5,364 nt of DNA from positions 1-5,364 of the forward strand of contig JAGHBH010000091.1 in NCBI GenBank assembly GCA_021161085.1. Reading direction: 5' to 3'. Below, one piece after another: positions 1 through 5,356 of the stretch. Positions within the stretch are counted from its first letter, which is position 1. Every line of letters starts with the position of its first letter. A program made the translations under genes and the position numbers. The DNA is from Thermoplasmata archaeon. GTDB lineage: Archaea > Thermoplasmatota > Thermoplasmata > JAGHBH01. A model generated the notes under the pieces. That model saw nothing but the letters and a program-made list of their open reading frames with translations, had not been told where the DNA came from and did not search any database.

Positions 1-551
1 CATTCCTCTTCTCCCTCTTCCAATTCATTCAACCCCTCTCCCACAGCAGCCCGACGGTGCTCCAGGTATACCATTATCGCCACCAAAAGCATGGCAGCAA
101 GGAGAATCAGCCACAGGGGAAGACCGCAGATGACCGTATCCAGCCACAAGAAGCCCGGTTTTTTCTCAAGGACCAGATCAACGGTCAATATGGGGCTGGA
201 TATGGGGTTCTCCGACACCACCACAGTCCGTTTGGCGGCAAGCCCTCCGTGGGAACACCATACCGTTATCTCGTCCCCTATCTCTGGGCTGACGTTGAAC
301 GCCACGGTATAACGTCCCGAGGAGTCGGTGAGCGAGGAGAGGTTCTGGTCGGTCCGCTGGTTTTCAACATAGACTCTGGCTCCCTCTATGGGGTCGCCCC
401 CCTCAAGGGTGACCGTTCCCCGGACCACATAGGGTGGATATGCTCCGCCGTTTTCCGCCGAGGACGGGATGAGATAGGGGAAAAATATTGCTGGGGAGGC
501 TAACAACGCCACCAGGATTATGGAAGCTACCGAACCAGCGACACGCCTCAT
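1..551 (-). CDS. Membrane-anchored surface protein with one carboxypeptidase-regulatory-like domain (3' end outside window)
   Basis: This reading frame is open from ATG at 551 to the left edge, at least 183 codons. The last visible bases are TG, so the next codon could be a stop. The N-terminus (MRR followed by a hydrophobic stretch to about residue 28) looks like a signal peptide or signal anchor. Residues about 41-128 form a small beta domain with the pattern RGTVTLEG, GARVYVEN, TDSSGRYTV and GDEITVW, typical of carboxypeptidase-regulatory-like domains. Residues about 143-162 are strongly hydrophobic (one transmembrane helix), followed by a short tail rich in Arg then Glu. The expected topology is an external domain with a cytoplasmic acidic tail. 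No catalytic motif is visible; a structural or scaffold role at the cell surface is inferred. It lies downstream of the large surface-protein gene on the same strand but has its own TATA-like box. ATG 551 has a modest GGAG at 560-563; an in-frame ATG at 590 is an alternative start (13 residues longer). Confidence 0.8.
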   Translation of the reverse strand, partial: MRRVAGSVASIILVALLASPAIFFPYLIPSSAENGGAYPPYVVRGTVTLEGGDPIEGARVYVENQRTDQNLSSLTDSSGRYTVAFNVSPEIGDEITVWCSHGGLAAKRTVVVSENPISSPILTVDLVLEKKPGFLWLDTVICGLPLWLILLAAMLLVAIMVYLEHRRAAVGEGLNELEEGEEE

Positions 552-610
552 GGGCCCTTCTCCCGCCTTCTTCGATTCTGGTCTTCCCATCGGATAGCCA
601 CCCCGGGGAG

Positions 611-620
611 GGTTTAAATA
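611..620 (-). promoter_or_regulatory. TATA-like box (box A) for the small surface-protein gene
   Basis: On the minus strand the sequence reads TATTTAAACC, a fair match to the archaeal box A (TTTAWATA). A start of transcription about 25 bases downstream would fall near position 590. That coincides with an in-frame ATG, so the transcript could be leaderless from 590, or could carry a leader of about 39 nt to the ATG at 551. This is the only A/T-rich stretch in an otherwise very GC-rich intergenic region. Confidence 0.55.
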
Positions 621-629
621 GTTAACGAG

Positions 630-658
630 GGGGCCGGGGTCTGATGCCCGATGGCCCC
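630..658 (-). other. GC-rich hairpin between the two minus-strand genes
   Basis: GGGGCC (630-635) pairs perfectly with GGCCCC (653-658), and an inner GGG/CCC pair (637-639 with 647-649) closes a seven-base loop. It begins 27 bases after the stop codon of the large surface-protein gene and ends just before the TATA-like box of the next gene. It could help end or stabilise the upstream transcript. However, no T-run follows on the minus strand and the surrounding sequence is very GC-rich, so it may have no function. Confidence 0.3.
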
Positions 659-684
659 GTGACCGGCGGGGGGGCGCTGAGCAC

Positions 685-3600
685 CTACTGCGGCGGTGGA
701 GAGTATGTGAGATAGCCCGTCCCGGTGGTTAGGAAGTATCCCCTACCGGGTTCGATGTAGAAGTCATAGGATCCGCCGGGTGTGTGGAACTCGGTGATGT
801 AGGCCGTGCTCCACTGCTGGGTTATCTCGTTCCAGTAGAGGATAGCGCTGTAGTTGTCCCTGCCTACCGCATAGTCAAGGAAGGTGCTGGCGAGGGTGGT
901 GGAGTTGAGGCTGGTCCATCCCACCATGTTCCATCCGTCATAGAGGGTGATGTTCCTGACATCCCACGGGGATGGGGCGGTGCCGTTGATGGTGAAGGTT
1001 ATGGAATCCACGTTGATATAGACCCAGTATCCGTAGTCGTTGAGTATCTGGAAGTTGGCCGCGGAGGCGTTGTCCGTCCAGTCCGGTATATACACGGTGT
1101 ATCCGCCCGTGGTGTTCCTCATGGATATCAGCTCGACCTCGTTCCATCCTATCAGCACGGCGAGGTCGCTGGCGGTCATGTTGGATATGAGCAGCGGGAA
1201 GGATATGAGATTCCATCCCCGGGACAGCACCATCTGGAACCCGGGAGTGATTGTGACGTTCAGCCAGGTGTAGGTGAAAGATACATCCAGGAGCGTTTGG
1301 TTGAGACCGCTGTTGTTGGACCACGTGGCCCTGGATCTTATGGTGTCCCCCTGTGCGAAACCGTGCGAGAAGAGAACGGGGTCGGATATGTCCACGTAGT
1401 AATAGCCCGTGGCGTTGGTGGTGGTGGTTGCAGCATCCCCTGTGTTGAGGTTGGTCACGGTCACGCTGGCCCCGGCCACAGGGGAGGCACCGTAATATAC
1501 GAAACCCTCCACCGCATGCATTCCTTGGAGTGTGACGTTCAGCTCCAGAGCGGAGTGGTTCAGGTCAACGGCTCCTGAATTGTCTCCCGACAGGGTGCTG
1601 TAGGTGGCATGCACCCAGATGGCATCACCATCACCATACCCATTGGGATAGAGGGTGGTGTTGCCCAGGTCGACGCTGTAGTATCCGCTGGTGTTGGTGA
1701 AAACAACCGCCCAATCTCCCGTGTTGTTGTTGGTGACGTTCACCGCCACACCGGCGGCGGTCCGGTAGCCTCCAGGCCAGAACACGTATCCCTCCACTAT
1801 ATGGGTCATGGGATACAGAGTTATGTCTATCCTGAGGGTCTGCACCGGGTCGGAGGTGTTCACGGTCCCATGACCATACCCCTCGTAGGAGCCGGAGACG
1901 GCGTGGACCTCTATGACATCCCCGTCGGAATAGGCGTGGGGCAGGTTGGCCAGGTTGGCCTGGTATCCTCCGGAGGAATCGGTCACCGTGTTCCAGGACT
2001 CGTTGGTGGCCGTGTTGAGGACCTCAACGCTGGCCGAGGCCGCCGGAGAACCGGCCAGGCTTACGGTACCGAATATTATATATGGGTCCCGGGTGGGAGC
2101 CCCGTCGGTCACCAGGAAAGACAGGGGATTGGATTGGTCACCCAGCTGGCTGCTGTATCCGAGGGTGTCCGTGGCCCTCACATAGTAATGACATTCGCCG
2201 TAGAGAGCGCTGGCCGGAAGCCAGGCCTCCCATGTGCCGCTGGTGTTGGTTCCCGAGGAGAGGGCCATGAAGATCGTGCTCCACCATGTCTCGCCGGGCA
2301 TCCTGTAATAGGCCGTGGCGTTGGCCACACCATCCGGGTCGCTTATGTTGACAGCGAGGTATAGTGGGACGTTCAGATCCTGGACAGGTGGTGTCAGAAC
2401 ATCGGAGAAGGTGGGAGCCTGAACGCCGGAGAGCACATAGACCCCGGTGTCCTGTGGCGGGCTGCCGGTGAGAACCACGGACCTGTTCTCCTCCACGCCA
2501 CTGCCGTTGAACACCAAGACATAGATGGTGTCGCCCGCGGAGGGCACATATCCCCCTATGGTGGTTATGTCGCAGGTGAAGTGGCCGTCCGTTCCGGTGT
2601 AGGTGACACCCTCCCCGTATCCCGGGATCTGGATATGAACCTCCACGCCACCAAGGCTGTTGTTGCCGGAATCCACCACCAGCCCGTATACATCATAGGG
2701 CGGGGCGGGGGGCGGTGTTCCGGTGTTCAGGACGAGGGTGCCCGCATACTGGGGCGGGTTCCCGTTCAGCACCAGACTCTGGTTGTCATAGGCCGAGGCG
2801 GAGGTGGCGTTGATATATACGGTGTCGCCCGACGCCGGAGTATATCCGGGAATATTGGAGAGATCAAGGGTGAAGGAGCCGTTGGCATCCGTCGTTGTCG
2901 ACGTCTGGCCGTATCCCGGGGCATATGCCGTTACAGTGGCACCATCCACCGGGTTGCCGCTCTCATCCTCCACATCACCGTAAAGTGGATAGGGGGTTGG
3001 CGGGGGAGGGGACTGCTGTACCTCTACTGTGAAGTTTCCGAGGAACTGGTAGCTGGAGCCGTCGTCAACGGCCCGGGTATAATTGACGTCCCATCCGCCG
3101 TTCACAGGATAGACTCCCCGGTGTCCGCCCTGAAGGCGGAAGTGAATCTGGTCCCCCGCCTGGTGGTCGAAGAAGGTGCCGTCCGGGTTCCTCAGCCGTC
3201 CCAGGTCAAACCTCAGGCTGCCGTCCATACCTCCCGTACCATACTGGTCGCTTATAGCCGAAGCCAGGAGAGTGGTGCTGTTTCCCCTGGTAAGATAGAG
3301 ATAACCTATGACCCCCCTCACCGGAGTGCCGTTTGAAGCAAGGGTCCGGAGTTCCACCTGGAAGACATTTATGGATGGATTACCACTTCCAGAGGACTCA
3401 AATAGATGAACACCCCAGGGGTCTCCCGCTGTGCCTGGCTGTCCGCTGTCGTTTCCGTAGGCCACCCCGTCGGAGACTATCTTGTAGTAGAGGGTGGTGT
3501 TGTCCGCCCCTATAATCTTACAGTGATGTGTGGTATCCACCACACCACTCCCACGGGTATCATACCCCGTCTTGTCCAGATTCGTAGGGTCCGTCCCATA

Positions 3601-3810
3601 TACCACCCAACCGGATACCTGGCTGCCCGTAGTCCAAGTAACATACGCCTCCCCTGTACCCAGGTTGGTGACATTTATATTCTCGGGTGTGGAAGAAGTG
3701 TCCGCACCCCCCGCGAGCGGAGCCAACGGGATGAAGGTGAACACACCAGATGTGAACAGAATGGCCGCCAAAAAAAGCACACTCTTGTATCCCAACGATA
3801 TACTCCTCAT
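685..3810 (-). CDS. Large secreted modular surface protein: FN3-like domain, five carboxypeptidase-regulatory-like repeats, tandem C-terminal GWN domains
   Basis: This is a complete 1041-residue protein. Residues 1-36 are a signal peptide (MRSISLGYKS, a hydrophobic core, then LAGGA). Residues about 38-115 resemble a fibronectin-III/purple-acid-phosphatase N-terminal fold (VTNLGTGEAYVTWTT, then SGWVVYGTD). Residues 140-265 are an unassigned beta-rich region. A proline linker at 267-274 leads into carboxypeptidase-regulatory-like repeats at about 277-361 and 374-461. An Ig/FN3-like domain follows at about 465-568, then three more repeats at about 577-667, 671-762 and 765-855. The C-terminus is a duplicated GWN domain (862-948 and 955-1036). 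I count 35 N-x-S/T sequons and only three cysteines (97, 413, 540), so heavy N-glycosylation outside the cell is likely. No C-terminal transmembrane helix or sorting signal is visible; the protein ends in SPPPQ. No enzymatic motif was found, so a structural, adhesive or binding role is inferred. The start ATG is preceded by GGTGAT three bases away. Confidence 0.9.
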   Translation of the reverse strand: MRSISLGYKSVLFLAAILFTSGVFTFIPLAPLAGGADTSSTPENINVTNLGTGEAYVTWTTGSQVSGWVVYGTDPTNLDKTGYDTRGSGVVDTTHHCKIIGADNTTLYYKIVSDGVAYGNDSGQPGTAGDPWGVHLFESSGSGNPSINVFQVELRTLASNGTPVRGVIGYLYLTRGNSTTLLASAISDQYGTGGMDGSLRFDLGRLRNPDGTFFDHQAGDQIHFRLQGGHRGVYPVNGGWDVNYTRAVDDGSSYQFLGNFTVEVQQSPPPPTPYPLYGDVEDESGNPVDGATVTAYAPGYGQTSTTTDANGSFTLDLSNIPGYTPASGDTVYINATSASAYDNQSLVLNGNPPQYAGTLVLNTGTPPPAPPYDVYGLVVDSGNNSLGGVEVHIQIPGYGEGVTYTGTDGHFTCDITTIGGYVPSAGDTIYVLVFNGSGVEENRSVVLTGSPPQDTGVYVLSGVQAPTFSDVLTPPVQDLNVPLYLAVNISDPDGVANATAYYRMPGETWWSTIFMALSSGTNTSGTWEAWLPASALYGECHYYVRATDTLGYSSQLGDQSNPLSFLVTDGAPTRDPYIIFGTVSLAGSPAASASVEVLNTATNESWNTVTDSSGGYQANLANLPHAYSDGDVIEVHAVSGSYEGYGHGTVNTSDPVQTLRIDITLYPMTHIVEGYVFWPGGYRTAAGVAVNVTNNNTGDWAVVFTNTSGYYSVDLGNTTLYPNGYGDGDAIWVHATYSTLSGDNSGAVDLNHSALELNVTLQGMHAVEGFVYYGASPVAGASVTVTNLNTGDAATTTTNATGYYYVDISDPVLFSHGFAQGDTIRSRATWSNNSGLNQTLLDVSFTYTWLNVTITPGFQMVLSRGWNLISFPLLISNMTASDLAVLIGWNEVELISMRNTTGGYTVYIPDWTDNASAANFQILNDYGYWVYINVDSITFTINGTAPSPWDVRNITLYDGWNMVGWTSLNSTTLASTFLDYAVGRDNYSAILYWNEITQQWSTAYITEFHTPGGSYDFYIEPGRGYFLTTGTGYLTYSPPPQ
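703..1227 (-). repeat. Tandem duplication encoding two C-terminal GWN domains
   Basis: Residues 862-948 begin LSRGWNLISFPL and residues 955-1036 begin TLYDGWNMVGWTS. Both copies then have a Ser/Thr/Ala-rich turn (MTASDL; TTLAST), a WNE motif (889-891 and 993-995), a Tyr/Thr-rich strand pair, and an ending around a glycine followed by aromatics (DYGYWVYINVDSITFTI; PGRGYFLTTGTGYLTYS). The identity is modest and confined to key positions, so this is an old duplication. Domains opening with GWN plus a hydrophobic strand occur in secreted archaeal and bacterial proteins; I do not know a defined function for them. Confidence 0.7.
1246..2982 (-). repeat. Five carboxypeptidase-regulatory-like domain copies within the large surface protein
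   Basis: The copies cover roughly 2728-2982, 2428-2691, 1810-2082, 1525-1800 and 1246-1518. Each follows the pattern VxGxV...V.GA.V.V...(T/N)DxxGxYxVDL...GDxIxVxA. The first two copies share PGYG and a QSLVLNG / RSVVLTG ending, and proline linkers lie before each of them. The last three share a TNxxTG(D/E) segment before the second strand and run with almost no linker. The two groups are separated by the Ig/FN3-like domain (about 2107-2418). This suggests two separate local duplications. The single domain of the neighbouring small protein (1-551) has the same TDSSGxY and GDxIxV signature. Confidence 0.75.
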
Positions 3811-3813
3811 CGG

Positions 3814-3819
3814 ATCACC
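3814..3819 (-). promoter_or_regulatory. Ribosome binding site of the large surface-protein gene
   Basis: The minus strand reads GGTGAT, complementary to the AUCACC part of the archaeal 16S rRNA 3' end, three bases before the ATG at 3810. This fixes the start codon and agrees with the signal peptide that begins there. Confidence 0.75.
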
Positions 3820-3843
3820 GAGAACTCAATATCTCTTCTTGTG

Positions 3844-3859
3844 TTATAAGTAATTTATG
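3844..3859 (-). promoter_or_regulatory. TATA-like region for the large surface-protein gene
   Basis: The minus strand reads CATAAATTACTTATAA, which contains two imperfect box-A candidates (CATAAATT at 3852-3859 and CTTATAAC at 3843-3850). Transcription about 25 bases downstream would start near 3829 or 3821. Either leaves a short leader of about 11-19 nt that still contains the GGTGAT ribosome binding site. I cannot tell which element is used. Confidence 0.5.
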
Positions 3860-3870
3860 GAACCCCTGCT

Positions 3871-3978
3871 GAGGATGTCAAGTTATTGCCTCCCGAGGTT
3901 GTATATGGTGATGAATGATAGGCACCAAGAGAGTGTGGTGTCTGGTTTTGCGTTGTGTGGCCATCTCTTGACATCCTC
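3871..3978. repeat. Perfect 12-bp inverted repeat flanking an 84-bp spacer between divergent promoters
   Basis: GAGGATGTCAAG (3871-3882) is the exact reverse complement of CTTGACATCCTC (3967-3978). Each arm lies just upstream of a TATA region. Read towards its own gene, each promoter is preceded by CTTGACATCCTC in the same orientation. The gap is 17 bases before TATAAATA on the plus side and 12-21 bases on the minus side, depending on which TATA element is used. That placement suits a shared transcription-factor site. The 84-bp spacer has no convincing gene. A 108-bp terminal-inverted-repeat element is an alternative, but I see no target-site duplication. Confidence 0.55.
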
Positions 3979-3995
3979 GCCGGTAGAGAAAAAGG

Positions 3996-4003
3996 TATAA
4001 ATA
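3996..4003 (+). promoter_or_regulatory. TATA box for the radical SAM gene
   Basis: TATAAATA matches the archaeal box A at seven of eight positions and is preceded by a purine-rich stretch (GAGAAAAAGG) resembling a TFB recognition element. Transcription should start near 4025-4030, giving a leader of about 225 nt before the GTG at 4250. A second A/T-rich element at 4018-4025 (ATATATAG) could drive a slightly shorter transcript starting near 4047. Confidence 0.6.
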
Positions 4004-4043
4004 GAATGGGTGGTAGAATATATAGTGGAAAGCGGAGTATAGA

Positions 4044-4239
4044 GGTGTGGGAATAGGGCCCGCAGGGGTTGGTCCCCTTCAGTGAGGCAGCGAGTAATCG
4101 ATTTCTCCCGTATGTCAGGGAGTTTGGTGGCCCTGGGAAATCATCCCTTCTGCTGGCCGGCTCGGGGCTGAGGCCGGAGGTTCCACACCAACACACCACA
4201 CTCCACAGAACACACCAAAAAAACCCAAAGGAACCTCGG
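4044..4239 (+). promoter_or_regulatory. Candidate structured 5' leader (possible riboregulator) of the radical SAM gene
   Basis: By eye this leader can form an outer stem GGUGUGG(G)AA 4044-4053 with UUCCACACC 4181-4189. Inside it lie a stem AGGGCC 4055-4060 / GGCCCU 4129-4134 that encloses hairpins 4064-4078 (AGGGG/CCCCU) and 4105-4122 (CUCCC/GGGAG), then hairpins 4135-4147 (GGGA/UCCC) and 4153-4177 (around CCGGC/GCCGG). A competing stem, GAGGUUCC 4177-4184 with GGAACCUC 4230-4237, shares bases 4181-4184 with the outer stem. It can extend into the first two G residues of the Shine-Dalgarno site. The rest of 4185-4229 is CA- and A-rich and looks unpaired. I recognise no known riboswitch class. 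The pairings are hand-found and not energy-tested. Confidence 0.4.
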
Positions 4240-4246
4240 AGGTGAT
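4238..4246 (+). promoter_or_regulatory. Strong Shine-Dalgarno site selecting the GTG start at 4250
   Basis: GGAGGTGAT is a full-length match to the archaeal anti-Shine-Dalgarno sequence, three bases before GTG 4250. An ATG at 4248 overlaps this start but is followed at once by TGA, so the real gene begins at GTG. The preceding ACCTC (4233-4237) is complementary to the GAGGT of the site itself but is too close to pair within the same strand. Confidence 0.8.
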
Positions 4247-4249
4247 CAT

Positions 4250-5356
4250 GTGAGATGGCAGGACGTACTGAAAGAGAACATCAGAACCATAGACGAACTG
4301 AAAAAACACATCCGCATAGACCCGGAAGAAGAGGAGACGCTGAGGAAAGTCGTGGATATACATCCCATGAGCATCACGAAATATTATCTCTCCCTCATCG
4401 ACCCAAACGACCCGAACGACCCCATAAGAAAAATGGCTGTCCCCTCCAAATGGGAAATGGATGTCTCCGGTTCCTACGACACCAGCGGCGAGTCGGAGAG
4501 CACCAAGATGGTAGGGCTCCAGCACAAATACTCCCAGACGGCGTTGCTTCTGGCAACGAATGTGTGCGGCATGTACTGCCGACACTGTTTCAGGAAAAGG
4601 CTCGTGGGGGTCTCAACCAGCGAGGTGCTGGCCAACCTGGAGAACGCCATCAGATACATAAAGGAACATCAGGAGGTCAACAACGTCCTCATCACCGGAG
4701 GAGACCCTTTCCTCCTGGACACCCACATACTGGAGAGGTTCCTCATAGGCCTGTCAGAGATACCGCACCTCCAGTTCATAAGATTCGGAACCAGGACCCC
4801 GGTGACCTTCCCTGATAGAATAAACCTCGACGACTCCCTCTTGGAACTGCTGAGCAGATATTCGGACAAGGACAGGAGAATATACATAGTCACCCAGTTC
4901 AACCACCCGCGGGAGATAACGCCCCAGTCCATCGAGGCCGTGGACAGACTGATCCGAAGCGGTGTGGTGATAAACAACCAGACTGTGCTCCTCCGGGGTG
5001 TGAACGACAATCCCGGGGTGCTGGGAGAGCTGCAGAACAGACTGGTGGGGATAGGGGTCTGCCCATACTACATATTCCAGTGCCGCCCGGTTAAGCGGGT
5101 GAAAAAACACTTCCAGGTCCCCCTGGCCGAGGGATACCGGATAGTGGAAGAAGCCAAGGGCATGATGAACGGTCACAGCAAGCGCTTCAAATACATCATG
5201 TCCCACTGGACGGGAAAGATAGAGATACTGGCGGTCATGGGGAATGAGATATACCTCAAATATCACCAGACCAGGGATCCCCGGAACATCGGAAAGGTGT
5301 TCAAGAAACGCCTCACTCCAACTGCGGGATGGCTGGACGACCTTGAGGACGTATGA
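4250..5356 (+). CDS. KamA family radical SAM/PLP aminomutase-like enzyme (short form, substrate uncertain)
   Basis: This is a complete 368-residue protein with a GTG start and an ideal Shine-Dalgarno site. It aligns along almost all of its length with lysine 2,3-aminomutase: IRTIDELKKHI (11-21), YYLSLIDPNDPNDP (45-58), the radical SAM iron-sulfur motif CGMYCRHC (Cys 106, 110, 113), ITGGDPFLL (148-156), FGTRTPV (179-185), FNHPREIT (217-224), and NQTVLLRGVND (243-253). Such enzymes move an amino group from C2 to C3 using SAM and pyridoxal phosphate. Differences, from comparison with my memory of the clostridial enzyme: the PLP-lysine motif PGGGGK is replaced by SHWTGK (Lys 323 the likely PLP lysine); the aspartates that hold the lysine side chain (293, 330) are Arg 279 and Ile 316; all zinc-site cysteines are missing (the equivalent of Cys 268 is Asn 254, and the protein ends where the CxCxxC would lie); Arg 115 (equivalent of 134) is kept. 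The enzyme is cytoplasmic. Family assignment is firm; lysine as substrate is doubtful. Confidence 0.92.
   Translation: MRWQDVLKENIRTIDELKKHIRIDPEEEETLRKVVDIHPMSITKYYLSLIDPNDPNDPIRKMAVPSKWEMDVSGSYDTSGESESTKMVGLQHKYSQTALLLATNVCGMYCRHCFRKRLVGVSTSEVLANLENAIRYIKEHQEVNNVLITGGDPFLLDTHILERFLIGLSEIPHLQFIRFGTRTPVTFPDRINLDDSLLELLSRYSDKDRRIYIVTQFNHPREITPQSIEAVDRLIRSGVVINNQTVLLRGVNDNPGVLGELQNRLVGIGVCPYYIFQCRPVKRVKKHFQVPLAEGYRIVEEAKGMMNGHSKRFKYIMSHWTGKIEILAVMGNEIYLKYHQTRDPRNIGKVFKKRLTPTAGWLDDLEDV

Noticed and set aside
57..503. Plus-strand open frame of 148 codons
   Set aside because: It is antisense to the small surface protein, whose signal sequence, beta domain and membrane helix are clear; the plus frame has no recognisable features.
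784..3336. Long plus-strand open frames at 784-1578, 1609-2364 and 2581-3336
   Set aside because: They lie antisense to the large surface-protein gene, lack Shine-Dalgarno sites and promoters, encode low-complexity sequence without domains, and follow from the codon bias of the real gene.
3883..3966. C/D-box guide RNA in the inverted-repeat spacer
   Set aside because: GTGATGA at 3908-3914 fits a C box, but no CTGA D box follows at a suitable distance.
4025..4184. tRNA or tRNA-like gene in the leader
   Set aside because: The helices do not fit acceptor, D, anticodon and T arms, and no T-loop signature is present.
3855..4199. Minus-strand open frame of 114 codons in the intergenic region
   Set aside because: No ribosome site, odd proline/serine-rich composition, and it covers the promoter, inverted repeat and leader, which explain the sequence better.
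4038..4250. Lysine riboswitch upstream of a lysine aminomutase-like gene
   Set aside because: AGAGGTGTGG at 4041-4050 resembles the first conserved element of the lysine riboswitch, but the other conserved elements are not found in order and this class is not known to me in archaea.
4115..5266. Minus-strand open frames opposite the radical SAM gene
   Set aside because: The plus-strand protein has full-length family similarity and an ideal start; the minus frames have no domains or start signals.
4250..5356. Naming the gene ablA or kamA outright
   Set aside because: The lysine side-chain aspartates, the PGGGGK loop and the zinc site of true lysine 2,3-aminomutase are missing, so only the family name is justified.
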